Of a DNA stretch of 64,000 nt, positions 32,573-41,773 are shown piece by piece. The notes below the pieces were generated by a model. It was given only the letters and a program-made list of their open reading frames with translations, ran no database searches and had not been told where the DNA came from. The translations under genes and the position numbers were made by a program. The stretch lies in contig NZ_CP016543.2 of the NCBI RefSeq assembly GCF_001687665.2, positions 868,001 to 932,000 on the forward strand, read 5' to 3'. Numbering within the stretch: position 1 is the stretch's first letter; each line of letters starts with the position of its first letter. This DNA comes from Planococcus donghaensis (GTDB lineage Bacteria; Bacillota; Bacilli; Bacillales_A; Planococcaceae).

Positions 32573-32737
32573 ATGAACATGGAACAAATACCCGAGTCAA
32601 AATTCACTGATAAACGTGAAACTATCATCCAAGGGTTGGTCGACCAAAATGTATTTAAGATCAATGGCAGACAATTATATGAAACTTCACTTTATGAATT
32701 AATGAAAACTTATACAGAAACAAACCAAGCCGGCTAA
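32573..32737 (+). CDS. Small FbpA-like protein
   Basis: This 54-residue protein contains IIQGLVDQNVFKINGRQLYE followed by TSLYELMKTY, which resembles the Fur-regulated basic protein A family of Bacillus. In B. subtilis FbpA takes part in iron sparing; I do not see a clear Fur box here, so the role may differ. AAGGAGAG lies four bases before the ATG, and the stop codon lies inside a terminator hairpin. It is a stand-alone gene. Confidence 0.7.
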   Translation: MNMEQIPESKFTDKRETIIQGLVDQNVFKINGRQLYETSLYELMKTYTETNQAG

Positions 32738-32750
32738 TCCCGGCTTTTTT
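32727..32750 (+). terminator. Terminator overlapping the small gene's stop
   Basis: Stem AAGCCGG / CCGGCTT (32727-32733 with 32740-32746) and a T run; the TAA at 32735-32737 is in the loop. Confidence 0.85.
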
Positions 32751-32783
32751 CGATGTCTAGGCTATAAATAAGGAGGAATATGT

Positions 32784-34235
32784 ATGCATGATAAAAAATT
32801 GGAGAACTATCGCGCGACACGATTAGATGAAATGACCATTTCCGAAATGCAGCAAGAAATGAACAGTGGCAACCTCACTTCTGAAGAATTGGTTTTGATG
32901 TACAAAGAAACAATTTCGGTGCGAAACAAAGACACCAACGCCATTCTTGAAATAAACCCAGATGCGTTACAAATTGCACAAGCGCTCGATTATGAACGCC
33001 AACAATCAGGGCCACGCTCAATGCTTCACGGTATACCAATCTTACTTAAAGACAATATAGATACTGCGGACAAAATGCACACGAGTGCAGGTTCATTAGC
33101 ACTTGAAAATCATTATGCATTACGTGATGCTAAAATCGTAGAAAAGTTACGTCAAGCAGGTGCAGTTATTCTTGGTAAAACCAACATGACTGAGTGGGCA
33201 AATTTCATGTCGGAGAACATGACCAATGGCTATAGCTCACGTGGTGGACAAGTGAAAAATCCATACGGTGAATTTGATGTTGGAGGATCTAGTTCAGGTT
33301 CTGCCGCAGCAATCGCCTCAAATTTAGCTGCCGCAGCTATTGGCACAGAAACTTCTGGCTCTATTATTAATCCTGCTGCTCAAAATAGCTTAGTAGGCAT
33401 CAAACCTACAGTAGGTTTAACAAGCAGAACCGGTATTATTCCCATATCTCATACACAAGACGTTCCAGGACCTATAGCGCGGACAGTCGCAGATGCCGTA
33501 GTACTCTTAGAAGGAATTATTGGCGTAGATTCAGAAGATGCGATTACAACATTAGCCAAGCCATTCGAAAATTATGACTGGAACCAACACTTGAAAGAGG
33601 AAGGGTTGAAAGGGGTAAAACTGGGTGTAGCAAGAAGCTTGTTTAAAGAAATTACAGCTGAACAAGCTGAACTATTTGAAAAAGCATTAACGACATTGCG
33701 TGATTGTGGAGCAGAAATTATTGACGACATTGACTTAGGTGTTCATCAAGAAGACTTAGGATTTGCAGTGCTGTTACATGAGTTTAAAGTTGATCTTAAT
33801 GCTTACTTGCAAGAATCCAACCCCAATCAGCCAATGCGTTCATTAGCAGATGTTATAGCTTTTAATCGTATAAATCCGAAAGATACGTTAAAATTCGGTC
33901 AAAATTTGCTTGAACAAGCCAATGAATTGTCAGGTACGTTAACGGAGCGAGAATACGTAGAAGCTCTCGAGCGTAATCGTTTTCTAGCCGCGGAGCGGGG
34001 GATGAAGAAAACGTTGGAAGAGATCGGCGTTGACGCACTCGTGTTGCCACAAGAATATGGCTGCAATATCGGTGCAGCGGCTGGATTCCCTTCAATTACG
34101 GTGCCGTATGGTTTTGGTCCAATTACAGGCAAACCTTTCGGTATCACATTTTCAGGTCAAGCATTCACAGAACCTACACTAATTGAATATGCTTATGCAT
34201 TTGAACAAAAAGTAAAAGGACGCCGTAAACCATAA
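32784..34235 (+). CDS. Amidase-signature enzyme
   Basis: This 483-residue amidase-signature hydrolase carries the full Ser-cisSer-Lys triad: Lys in PILLKDNIDTAD, then GGSSSGSAAAIAS and GTETSGSIINPA. It differs from GatA in its C-terminal part and has no gat neighbours, so it is likely a free-standing amidase with an unknown substrate. There is no signal peptide, so it should act in the cytosol. A GGAGG site precedes the ATG, and a bidirectional terminator follows. Confidence 0.85.
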   Translation: MHDKKLENYRATRLDEMTISEMQQEMNSGNLTSEELVLMYKETISVRNKDTNAILEINPDALQIAQALDYERQQSGPRSMLHGIPILLKDNIDTADKMHTSAGSLALENHYALRDAKIVEKLRQAGAVILGKTNMTEWANFMSENMTNGYSSRGGQVKNPYGEFDVGGSSSGSAAAIASNLAAAAIGTETSGSIINPAAQNSLVGIKPTVGLTSRTGIIPISHTQDVPGPIARTVADAVVLLEGIIGVDSEDAITTLAKPFENYDWNQHLKEEGLKGVKLGVARSLFKEITAEQAELFEKALTTLRDCGAEIIDDIDLGVHQEDLGFAVLLHEFKVDLNAYLQESNPNQPMRSLADVIAFNRINPKDTLKFGQNLLEQANELSGTLTEREYVEALERNRFLAAERGMKKTLEEIGVDALVLPQEYGCNIGAAAGFPSITVPYGFGPITGKPFGITFSGQAFTEPTLIEYAYAFEQKVKGRRKP

Positions 34236-34264
34236 AACGATCTGAGTGATGTGTCTCCAAACCT

Positions 34265-34298
34265 AAAAAACGAAGCCAATAAACTGGCTTCGTTTTTT
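34265..34298. terminator. Bidirectional terminator between amidase and TetR gene
   Basis: A 14-base perfect stem (34265-34278 with 34285-34298) with A and T tracts, loop ATAAAC. Confidence 0.9.
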
Positions 34299-34302
34299 TG
34301 GG

Positions 34303-35163
34303 TTATTTCATAGTTGCGACGTGTTTCCACAATTGTTCAACCAATAGGGAAAGTTCAGATTCAATCATTTTGTCATTTGCTAATGTAGTTAAGACACTTT
34401 CAATCAACGGTTTTCTCGGATTTTCTGCGACAATTTCAGTTGATAAAAACAAAACCAATTGTTGTGTACTTGGGTAATGTTTTAGCTTTTCGGTATAAGC
34501 TTCAAATCTGGTAGAAAGTTCTTTAAGGCCGATGGGGTCACCCAATGTGGAAGACGGCAATTTTAACTCTCCAAGAAAATTATCTTTTGCTGCGATTTGA
34601 AGGGTAATGGTTGCTTGCAGCCGACGAATAACAAACGCAGCTAAGTTTTCAGCGGGTAAATCGTCTGTAGAAGAAAGGCGCCATAAGTGAATCAGTTGAT
34701 GAACATAACCGTGAACAAAAGCTGCATTTTCTAAAGCGTAGGGAATGGCTTCTTTGCCGAAAACATCAATAATTCGTGAAGAGAGCCATTCCATTTCCAA
34801 GGTATATTGTTTCACAGAAAAAGCTTTAAGCTCGGGATCTTGTGAATAGAAAATACTTTCGTATAAAGCGAAGAGATTTTTTTCGAGGTTAAGTTTAATA
34901 CGGATATGCAATTGTTGGGCTAAAACTTCCGGATCATTTGGAGGCAATCCAACAGCAGCCACTAAACGTTGTTGACGAATTTCACTCCCGATCGAGTCCA
35001 TAATCGCCATCAAGCATTCGGATTTAGAGCTGAAGTAATTGTAAAAAGTTCCTTTAGAGACTCCAGCCTCATCAAGTATGTCTTGAATAGAAGTAGGGTT
35101 GTAGCCTGTATTGATGAAAAGTTCATAAGCTGCAGTTAATATTTTTTGTTTTTTAGGATTCAT
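34303..35163 (-). CDS. TetR-family repressor
   Basis: This 286-residue regulator has a typical TetR N-terminus: ILTAAYELFINTGYNPTSI, then the helix-turn-helix DILDEAGVSKGTFYNYFSSK at about residues 25-45. The ligand-binding part is longer than in most TetR proteins. The ATG at 35163 has AAAGG eight bases before it; earlier in-frame starts lack a proper site. It is divergent from an MFS drug exporter and probably represses it. Confidence 0.87.
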   Translation of the reverse strand: MNPKKQKILTAAYELFINTGYNPTSIQDILDEAGVSKGTFYNYFSSKSECLMAIMDSIGSEIRQQRLVAAVGLPPNDPEVLAQQLHIRIKLNLEKNLFALYESIFYSQDPELKAFSVKQYTLEMEWLSSRIIDVFGKEAIPYALENAAFVHGYVHQLIHLWRLSSTDDLPAENLAAFVIRRLQATITLQIAAKDNFLGELKLPSSTLGDPIGLKELSTRFEAYTEKLKHYPSTQQLVLFLSTEIVAENPRKPLIESVLTTLANDKMIESELSLLVEQLWKHVATMK

Positions 35164-35210
35164 ATACATCACCTTTATACTGATAGTTTATTTTATATTA
35201 ACTTTAAAAT

Positions 35211-35279
35211 ATTGATAAATCAATGTTTTGTGATACATCAATCGTGTAGCTTGATAAAAATGTACAGTCGGTATAAAAT
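35211..35279 (+). promoter_or_regulatory. Exporter promoter and likely TetR operators
   Basis: TTGATA (35251-35256) and TAAAAT (35274-35279), 17 bases apart, form a good promoter toward the MFS gene. ATTGATAAATCAAT (35211-35224) is an inverted repeat with arms ATTGAT/ATCAAT, and ATCAA (35238-35242) faces TTGAT (35251-35255) over the -35. These are candidate operators. Confidence 0.55.
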
Positions 35280-35330
35280 AATCAAATGACGAAATAGAAA
35301 ATGCGTATCATATACGGAGGACCGAAGAAC

Positions 35331-36800
35331 ATGACAGAACAAAAAAAACCACCATATGGCATTATAGCCATTTTGTTTACAGGAGCATTTGTAGCAATTT
35401 TTAATCAGACGTTGTTGAATATTGCCCTCCCAGAAATAATGCTCGATTTAAACATCGAAGCCTCAACGGCGCAATGGCTTGTGACCGGCTATATGTTGGT
35501 CAACGGAATTTTAATACCAGCGAGTGCTTTTTTTATACAACGATATTCTAACCGATCGATTTTCATCGTGGCGATGTCTTTATTTGCGTTAGGGACTTTA
35601 TTGGCGGCAATTGCGCCTGTCTTCAGCGTCTTGCTAGTCGGCAGAATGATTCAAGCATCAGGTGCTGCATTAATGATGCCATTGTTGATGAACGTCATGT
35701 TAGCTGCATTTTCTGTTGAAAAACGTGGATCTGCAATGGGTGTGTTTGGTTTAGTCATGGTCGTGGCCCCTGCGATTGGACCTACACTTTCCGGTTTTAT
35801 CGTAGAGCATTATTCATGGCGGGTACTTTTCTGGATCGTTTTACCGGTTGCGTTGATTCCCCTTTTGTTAGGTATTTTCAAATTGAAAAACTTAACATTC
35901 CAAGACAGAAACATCTCGCTTGATAAAGCTTCGCTTGTCCTTTCGAGTTTAGGATTCGGTGGTGTGTTATATGGGTTTAGTTCGGCCGGTACATTAGGCT
36001 GGGATAGCACAACTGTACTTGTATCAATTTTAATCGGTGTCTTATCACTCCTTGTATTTGGTCTTCGCCAATTAAAATTGGATGAACCATTACTAGAAAT
36101 TCGAATCTATAAATACCCAATGTTCGCCTTGTCCTCTGCAATTTCAATTGCTTTATCCATGTCGATGTTCTCGGCAATGATTTTAATGCCAATTTATATT
36201 CAGACGATTAAAGGGATTTCGCCGATAAACTCTGGACTCTTAATGTTACCCGGAGCATTGATTATGGGTTTTATGTCTCCAATCACAGGGCGATTATTTG
36301 ATCGGTTCGGCGCAAAAGTACTAGCGATTCCGGGACTGGCTATAGTAGTTATCACGACATATATGTTTAGCCAGTTAAGTCTAGAAACGAGTTATGTAAG
36401 TATTATGCTGATTTATACATTGCGGATGTTTGGAATCTCACTGGTTATGATGCCCGTTATGACAAATGGCTTAAACACGTTGCCGATTAAAGCTTATCCT
36501 CACGGCACAGCGATTAATAACACGTTACAGCAAGTAGCTGGGGCTGTAGGGTCTGCATTTTTAATAACAATCATGAACACGCGAACATCAGCTACAGCAC
36601 AAAACTTAGTGGCAAACGGAATAGCACCTGAAACTATTAAAAATTTAGCGATGCTTGATGGCATCAATTTTTCATTTTTTGTTTCAACATTTATTGCGCT
36701 AGTTTCTTTAGTTCTTGCGTTCTTTATTAAAAAACCAGTTAGGCCAGTAACAGAAACAGAAAAAGAAATTGTTTATAGCAGAAGAGAAGTAACAGAATAA
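35331..36800 (+). CDS. DHA2-type MFS multidrug exporter
   Basis: This 489-residue membrane protein of the EmrB/QacA (DHA2) branch has about 14 hydrophobic helices. Motif C of drug antiporters appears as FGLVMVVAPAIGPTLSGFI near residue 142, and LDLNIEASTAQWLVTGYML is the typical end of helix 1 and start of helix 2. It likely exports a toxic organic compound by proton antiport; the substrate is not predictable. The ATG at 35331 follows GGAGG (35316-35320). The divergent TetR gene is its likely regulator. Confidence 0.88.
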   Translation: MTEQKKPPYGIIAILFTGAFVAIFNQTLLNIALPEIMLDLNIEASTAQWLVTGYMLVNGILIPASAFFIQRYSNRSIFIVAMSLFALGTLLAAIAPVFSVLLVGRMIQASGAALMMPLLMNVMLAAFSVEKRGSAMGVFGLVMVVAPAIGPTLSGFIVEHYSWRVLFWIVLPVALIPLLLGIFKLKNLTFQDRNISLDKASLVLSSLGFGGVLYGFSSAGTLGWDSTTVLVSILIGVLSLLVFGLRQLKLDEPLLEIRIYKYPMFALSSAISIALSMSMFSAMILMPIYIQTIKGISPINSGLLMLPGALIMGFMSPITGRLFDRFGAKVLAIPGLAIVVITTYMFSQLSLETSYVSIMLIYTLRMFGISLVMMPVMTNGLNTLPIKAYPHGTAINNTLQQVAGAVGSAFLITIMNTRTSATAQNLVANGIAPETIKNLAMLDGINFSFFVSTFIALVSLVLAFFIKKPVRPVTETEKEIVYSRREVTE

Positions 36801-36807
36801 AGGAGAA

Positions 36808-36836
36808 AACCAGTCTAAATTCAGGCTGGTTTTTTT
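36808..36836 (+). terminator. Terminator after MFS exporter
   Basis: Nine-base stem AACCAGTCT / AGGCTGGTT (36808-36816 with 36823-36831), including one G-T pair, then Ts. Confidence 0.8.
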
Positions 36837-36971
36837 ATATTCGTCGAAAATTTTCTAGAACTAAGTCGCGGTGAAACGGAAGTAAATGTTTCACTTGATT
36901 GTGGTTCGAAAAAGACGGTGAAACCGCAAATATGGTACACTTAAAGCATTGAAAAAAAGGTGGAATCGTAA

Positions 36972-38132
36972 ATGACTTTTATAAAAGAACTAAGTCCAAT
37001 ATGGCAAGAAAAATGGGAAAAGGCTGGATTTGAAGCGGCAATGCCGATTCAAGATCAGATGATTCCAGAGATGTTAGCTGGCAATGATATCGTAGCAGAA
37101 TCTCCAACTGGTTCAGGCAAGACGTTGGCATATGTTTTGCCGATTCTTGAACGCGTCAACCCTGAAAAACCAGCAATCCAAGCGATGATTGTGGCCCCAT
37201 CACAAGAGTTGTCGATGCAAATCGTCAATGTTTTACGTGAATGGACAGAAGGCACAGCTGTAACTGTGACACAATTGATTGGCGGAGCAAACATGCAACG
37301 TCAATTAGAAAAGCTAAAGAAAAAGCCAACAATTGTCGTGGGTACACCGGGACGTTTGAATGAATTGGTCAAAACGAAGAAACTCAAAATGCACGAAATT
37401 CGCATGTTGGTATTGGATGAAGGCGACCAGTTAATGGCGCGTGAGCATCGGAACATCATGAAAGATTTGATCGAAAAAACGCAACACGATCGTCAATTGG
37501 TTCTTGTATCTGCGACAATTACAGAAGAAATTGAACTCGTTGCAGAACGTTTAATGCAACATCCGACACGTCTTAAAGTTACGGCAGAAGATTTGCCGAT
37601 GTTTGGGAAAGTGACGCACTCGTTTATCAAAGTAGATGAGCGTGATAAAACAGAATTGTTGCGTAGCATTTCGCATATTCCAGGCATGAAAGCTTTGGCG
37701 TTTGTTAACAACTTAGATCAATTGCTAATGAAAGAAAATAAGTTAAAATTCCGTGATGCTAAAATCGTCACATTGCATTCTGAAATGAAAAAAGATGAAC
37801 GCAAAAAAGCATTAGATGCTTTTCGAAAAGGAGAAGTAGCTGTATTAATCGCGACAGAAGTAGCAGCACGTGGATTAGATATTGACTCAGTTACGCATGT
37901 TGTCCATGTAGACGTCCCGCAAACAATTGAGCAATACTTGCATCGTTCAGGAAGAACAGGAAGAGCAGGAGCAGACGGGGAAGTATTGACTTTGTTGGCA
38001 TACGCGGATGAACGTCACTATAAAAAATTTACAAAAGAATTACCCTCGAAACCTGTTCAAAAAGTAATTCATGGTGGAAAGTTAATTGAAGGTTCAAGTA
38101 AAACCATTGCCACAAAGGGGAATAAACGATGA
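36972..38132 (+). CDS. DEAD-box family RNA helicase, YfmL-like
   Basis: This 386-residue SF2 RNA helicase has the two RecA-like domains and almost no tail, like B. subtilis YfmL, which acts in 50S subunit assembly and cold growth. Visible motifs: Q-motif MPIQDQMIP, Walker A SPTGSGKT, TPGRL, motif II as DEGD rather than DEAD, SAT (motif III), ARGLDID (motif V) and HRSGRTGR (motif VI). It overlaps the next gene, an aminopeptidase, by four bases. Confidence 0.88.
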   Translation: MTFIKELSPIWQEKWEKAGFEAAMPIQDQMIPEMLAGNDIVAESPTGSGKTLAYVLPILERVNPEKPAIQAMIVAPSQELSMQIVNVLREWTEGTAVTVTQLIGGANMQRQLEKLKKKPTIVVGTPGRLNELVKTKKLKMHEIRMLVLDEGDQLMAREHRNIMKDLIEKTQHDRQLVLVSATITEEIELVAERLMQHPTRLKVTAEDLPMFGKVTHSFIKVDERDKTELLRSISHIPGMKALAFVNNLDQLLMKENKLKFRDAKIVTLHSEMKKDERKKALDAFRKGEVAVLIATEVAARGLDIDSVTHVVHVDVPQTIEQYLHRSGRTGRAGADGEVLTLLAYADERHYKKFTKELPSKPVQKVIHGGKLIEGSSKTIATKGNKR

Positions 38133-39358
38133 ATTTTCAGGAGAAACTTGAACAATACGCTGAGTTAACAGTCTATGTAGGGTTAAATGTTCAAAAAGGA
38201 CAGTTTGTTGTTATAAACACTACAACAGACACACTTGAGTTTACACGCCTTGTTGTCAAAAAAGCATACGAAGCTGGTGCAAAACGTGTACAAGTTAATT
38301 ACGAAGATCCTGTATTGACGCGCACGCATTTTGAATTAGCACCAGAAGATGCCTTTAAAGAATTTCCCCAATGGTCTGTTGTTCAACGCGATGAAGTAAT
38401 TAATACGGGTGGCTGTTTCTTATGGATTGACGCCGAAGACCCAGATTTACTAACTGGAATACCGACAAAACGTTTAGCAGATTGGCAAAAAACGGCTGGC
38501 AAAGCATTAGAACGTTATCGTCAAGCAGTCGGTACGGATAAAGTAGCTTGGTCGATTATGGCGATTCCATCACCAAAATGGGCGCAGAAAGTGTTTCCTG
38601 AATTGCCTGCTGATCAACAAATGGAATCATTATGGCAAGCGATTTTTAAAACAGTAAGAATCGGTGAAGGCAATGCAGTGGAAGCGTGGAAAAATCATAT
38701 TGCTTTCTTAGAAAAGCGTGCTACCCAATTAAACGATAAGCGCTTTGTAAAATTACAGTATAGCGCTCCCGGCACAAATTTGACGATTGAACTTCCGGAC
38801 AAGCATATTTGGATGTCTGGTGCGTCAAAAACACCTCAAGGAACTCCATTTATCGCCAATATGCCAACAGAAGAAGTGTACACAGTTCCATTGAAAAATG
38901 GTGTAGATGGGACTGTTCGTAATACAAAGCCTTTAGTGTATCAAGGCAATGTGATTGATAACTTTACACTGACTTTCAAAAAAGGGAAAATTGTTGATGC
39001 TCAGGCGGAAATAGGACAAGAACTGCTTAATGAGATGATTAGCGCAGATGAAGGAGCGGCTTATTTAGGTGAAGTAGCCCTAGTACCTCATCATTCTCCG
39101 ATTTCGGATTCGAATATTTTATTTTATAATACCTTGTTTGATGAAAATGCATCAAATCATTTAGCGATTGGTGATTCTTACCCAACATGCTACGAAGGTG
39201 CACGTGAGTTAGAGCGCAATCAGTTAGCAGCACTAGGTTTGAATACGTCACTTGTTCATGAAGACTTTATGATTGGCAGTGACAGTATGGATATAGATGG
39301 TATTATGGCGGACGGTTCAAAAGAGCCTATTTTCCGTAATGGAAACTGGGCATTTTAA
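38129..39358 (+). CDS. M29 metallo-aminopeptidase (copy 1)
   Basis: This 409-residue cytosolic aminopeptidase belongs to family M29 (AmpS/PepS, thermophilic aminopeptidase T). The co-catalytic metal ligands lie in MPTEEVYTVP, LGEVALVPHHSPI, FYNTLFDENASNH and LVHEDFMIGS. It would trim N-terminal residues from peptides. The ATG overlaps the helicase stop (ATGA), and an SGNH hydrolase gene follows, suggesting one transcript. A paralogue lies at 49541-50773. Confidence 0.9.
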   Translation: MNFQEKLEQYAELTVYVGLNVQKGQFVVINTTTDTLEFTRLVVKKAYEAGAKRVQVNYEDPVLTRTHFELAPEDAFKEFPQWSVVQRDEVINTGGCFLWIDAEDPDLLTGIPTKRLADWQKTAGKALERYRQAVGTDKVAWSIMAIPSPKWAQKVFPELPADQQMESLWQAIFKTVRIGEGNAVEAWKNHIAFLEKRATQLNDKRFVKLQYSAPGTNLTIELPDKHIWMSGASKTPQGTPFIANMPTEEVYTVPLKNGVDGTVRNTKPLVYQGNVIDNFTLTFKKGKIVDAQAEIGQELLNEMISADEGAAYLGEVALVPHHSPISDSNILFYNTLFDENASNHLAIGDSYPTCYEGARELERNQLAALGLNTSLVHEDFMIGSDSMDIDGIMADGSKEPIFRNGNWAF

Positions 39359-39370
39359 GAGGTGATAGCA

Positions 39371-40279
39371 ATGAAGAAGTACTGGATTTCAGCAGTAGCT
39401 GGACTGCTTCTTTTCAGTGGAACAGCTCAGGCACAGTCAAAGCCCGAACTTCCTAAGGATTATGTCGCGATTGGTGATTCTTTAGCGGCAGGTCAAACAC
39501 CAGAGAGGCAAATTGATGCTGGATATGCAGATTTGATCGCGCAAGAACTATCGCGCAATCATCCAGTAGACTTTTCAAAAGAATTGGCGTTTCCCGGTTT
39601 CACGACGGCTGATGTGCTAGATAGTATTCAAACAGATGACGCGAAGAAAGTACTCGAATCAGCTGACCTTATTACTATATCAGCCGGAGCGAATGACATT
39701 TTACGCCTTGTACAAAATGATCCGAAACAAGGGGCATTAAGTTTTCAACAACGTCAAGTAGATTTTGCTCTCAATGAGGCAAGAAAAAATATGGAAACTA
39801 TCTTAACTGAGCTTTCTGAGAAAACGCCGAACGCAGAGGTTTTTGTTATGGGTTATTATTTTGCGTATCCACACGTTCGTGACAATCAGAAAAAAGGAAC
39901 AGGCAAACAGCTGGATCGGTTAAATGAAATTCTGGAACGAACAGCTGAAAAAGCAGGAGCTGTATTCATCTCCGTAGATGAGCCATTTGGTGAAAATGCT
40001 ATAAGCCAAATTCCAAATCCTGCTGATGTCCATCCAAATACAGTAGGCTATCAGACAATGGCAAATGCGTTTTTTGATGAATACGAAGAGGCATGGAACG
40101 TAGAAGACGATGAATTGCCAGTACCGAATCCATTATCTTTTGAAGAAATTATGGAAATACAGGACGAAGAAAATTCAGAGAGTCCAGTAGATCGCGATGC
40201 CAAAGAAACAGTAGAACGACCATCAGATCGCAGTCAAACCAATTATTTGGCATTGAGAGAAATGCTCCCCTATAGTTGA
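39371..40279 (+). CDS. Secreted SGNH/GDSL hydrolase
   Basis: This 302-residue protein has a Sec signal peptide (MKKYWISAVAGLLLFSG then TAQA, with likely cleavage before QSK) and an SGNH esterase domain: block I IGDSLAAGQ with the Ser nucleophile, block III SAGANDIL, and block V ADVHPNTVGY with the Asp/His pair. It should be exported and act on a lipid or ester at the cell surface. The C-terminal 60 residues are acidic and look disordered. The ATG at 39371 has GAGGTG (39359-39364); an upstream GTG at 39362 overlaps that site. Confidence 0.87.
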   Translation: MKKYWISAVAGLLLFSGTAQAQSKPELPKDYVAIGDSLAAGQTPERQIDAGYADLIAQELSRNHPVDFSKELAFPGFTTADVLDSIQTDDAKKVLESADLITISAGANDILRLVQNDPKQGALSFQQRQVDFALNEARKNMETILTELSEKTPNAEVFVMGYYFAYPHVRDNQKKGTGKQLDRLNEILERTAEKAGAVFISVDEPFGENAISQIPNPADVHPNTVGYQTMANAFFDEYEEAWNVEDDELPVPNPLSFEEIMEIQDEENSESPVDRDAKETVERPSDRSQTNYLALREMLPYS

Positions 40280-40300
40280 AGACTCTCTTAGAAGGATAAT

Positions 40301-40338
40301 AGAAAAAGGGCTGGCATAAATATGCCAGCCCTTTTTCT
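40301..40338. terminator. Bidirectional terminator
   Basis: An 18-base perfect stem (40301-40318 with 40321-40338) rich in A and T at its ends, between the SGNH gene and the convergent 48-residue gene. Confidence 0.9.
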
Positions 40339-40339
40339 A

Positions 40340-40486
40340 TTAACGTTTTTTCCCTCGTGTAGAAGATTGTTCTCTAGTGGTTTGTTCATTTTTGCCTTGT
40401 TTTCTTTTGTTCAATACTTTTCGAATAATTGGGTATGCAATTGGTCCGTATTTAATAGCGGATTTTAATAATCTTCCTAATGCCAT
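40340..40486 (-). CDS. 48-residue basic protein, unrecognised
   Basis: It reads MALGRLLKSAIKYGPIAYPI and continues to a lysine/arginine-rich tail ending TRGKKR. A GGAGAG site lies six bases before the ATG and the gene ends at a terminator. The first 25 residues are hydrophobic enough to touch a membrane; the rest is strongly basic. I do not recognise a family with confidence. It has its own gap on both sides and could be cotranscribed with the M20 peptidase gene upstream on the same strand. Confidence 0.7.
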   Translation of the reverse strand: MALGRLLKSAIKYGPIAYPIIRKVLNKRKQGKNEQTTREQSSTRGKKR

Positions 40487-40551
40487 TTAAATCTCTCCAT
40501 TCATGAGGATAGTAATTTACTTTTCCCTAAGTTTACAAAAAACAAACATCC

Positions 40552-41625
40552 TTATTTAGAGTGAGCAAGGGCAACTAATATGTCCTTGAATGCATGAACA
40601 CTTGAAATCAATACGTATTCAGCATTGCCATGCCAATCATCACCACTAGGTCCGAACTCGATAGCACCTTCTCCGCCTTGTACCGCTGCATAATATTGTG
40701 TATCTGCAGCCCCGTGTTGACCAAATAAAATTGGTTTTTGCCCAGTAGTAGTTAAAATCACGTTTTGTAAGTTTTGTATATATGGATTTTCTTTTGTAGT
40801 AGTTAAAGCAGGAGCAGTTTCTTCTTTTTTACAGTCCATTTCGATATCCAAAGTTTTAGCTAAGTCGACCAACTGTCGGATAATCTCTTCTTTTTTCTGG
40901 CCGGGCATATAGCGGATATCATATGACATTTCGCAAATATCGGGTACTACGTTATAACGATCTCCCGCTTTAATAATCGGCAAGTTAACAGAAGGCTTTT
41001 CGTAGTATTCGGTCGATTCTTTTTGAAAGGGTAAATCAGCAACTGCCATATGAAACTTCATGGCAGATTCAATGGCATTGATGCCTTCCCATGGACGACT
41101 ACCATGAGCGGGCTTTCCTTTGAATGTCATATCCAATTGTAAAACGCCTTTCGATTGTAAACCTACTTTCAACCCAGTAGGTTCACCACAAATAACGAAA
41201 TCGCCGGTGTAACCTTGCTCGACTAGCCATTTGGATGTATTGCGTCCGCCAGTTTCTTCATCGGTTACAATATGTAATTGAACACTTCGTGCCAATTTGG
41301 AACGATCAAGGTCTACAAAAGCTTGCATCATTGCTGCAACTCCTGCTTTCATATCCGCAGCACCTCGTCCGTAAAGGCGATCTTGTTCTACTATCGGATT
41401 AAATTGTTCTTCATGTCCTGGCACTACGTCAACATGACCATTCCAAACAATGGTTTCAGCTCCTTTTCCTTTAGCAGAAGTAAGCATCTTATATCCGTTA
41501 TTATCATGTACAGTAACAGCCTCACCTTTTTCTTTTAACCATTCTGCGCAAAAAAGAAGTGCTTCATTAGCTCCTTCTTTGGAATCGCTTTGAATTTTAA
41601 TCAAATCCTTTAATAGTTCGATCAT
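40552..41625 (-). CDS. M20-family peptidase/deacylase (ArgE/DapE type)
   Basis: This zinc-dependent hydrolase of about 357 residues shows the M20 motifs WNGHVDVVPGH, GRGAADMKAG, VTDEETGG with the catalytic Glu, and CGEPTG, plus a central dimerisation domain. It may be a deacetylase or dipeptidase; ArgE, DapE and ACY1 relatives cannot be told apart here. The start is uncertain: the ATG at 41625 fits family N-termini (MIELLKDLIKIQS) but lacks a clear ribosome binding site, while the frame extends to 41661 with GGTGGAGG nearby. Confidence 0.82.
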   Translation of the reverse strand: MIELLKDLIKIQSDSKEGANEALLFCAEWLKEKGEAVTVHDNNGYKMLTSAKGKGAETIVWNGHVDVVPGHEEQFNPIVEQDRLYGRGAADMKAGVAAMMQAFVDLDRSKLARSVQLHIVTDEETGGRNTSKWLVEQGYTGDFVICGEPTGLKVGLQSKGVLQLDMTFKGKPAHGSRPWEGINAIESAMKFHMAVADLPFQKESTEYYEKPSVNLPIIKAGDRYNVVPDICEMSYDIRYMPGQKKEEIIRQLVDLAKTLDIEMDCKKEETAPALTTTKENPYIQNLQNVILTTTGQKPILFGQHGAADTQYYAAVQGGEGAIEFGPSGDDWHGNAEYVLISSVHAFKDILVALAHSK

Positions 41626-41718
41626 TTTTTGGCAAGCCCAATATACGGCTGCCTCCACCACCTTTCGACTATCATTACTAGTCTCTACTTTACCCTATGA
41701 GTGTGTGATAAAACAGCC

Positions 41719-41747
41719 TTGCAATAAACAGGAGGCTTGTGTACAAT
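41719..41747 (+). promoter_or_regulatory. thiT promoter
   Basis: TTGCAA (41719-41724) and TACAAT (41742-41747) are 17 bases apart, with TGTG before the -10, just upstream of the TPP riboswitch. Confidence 0.65.
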
Positions 41748-41773
41748 ACAGGTGAAAGTTAAATATTTGTATA

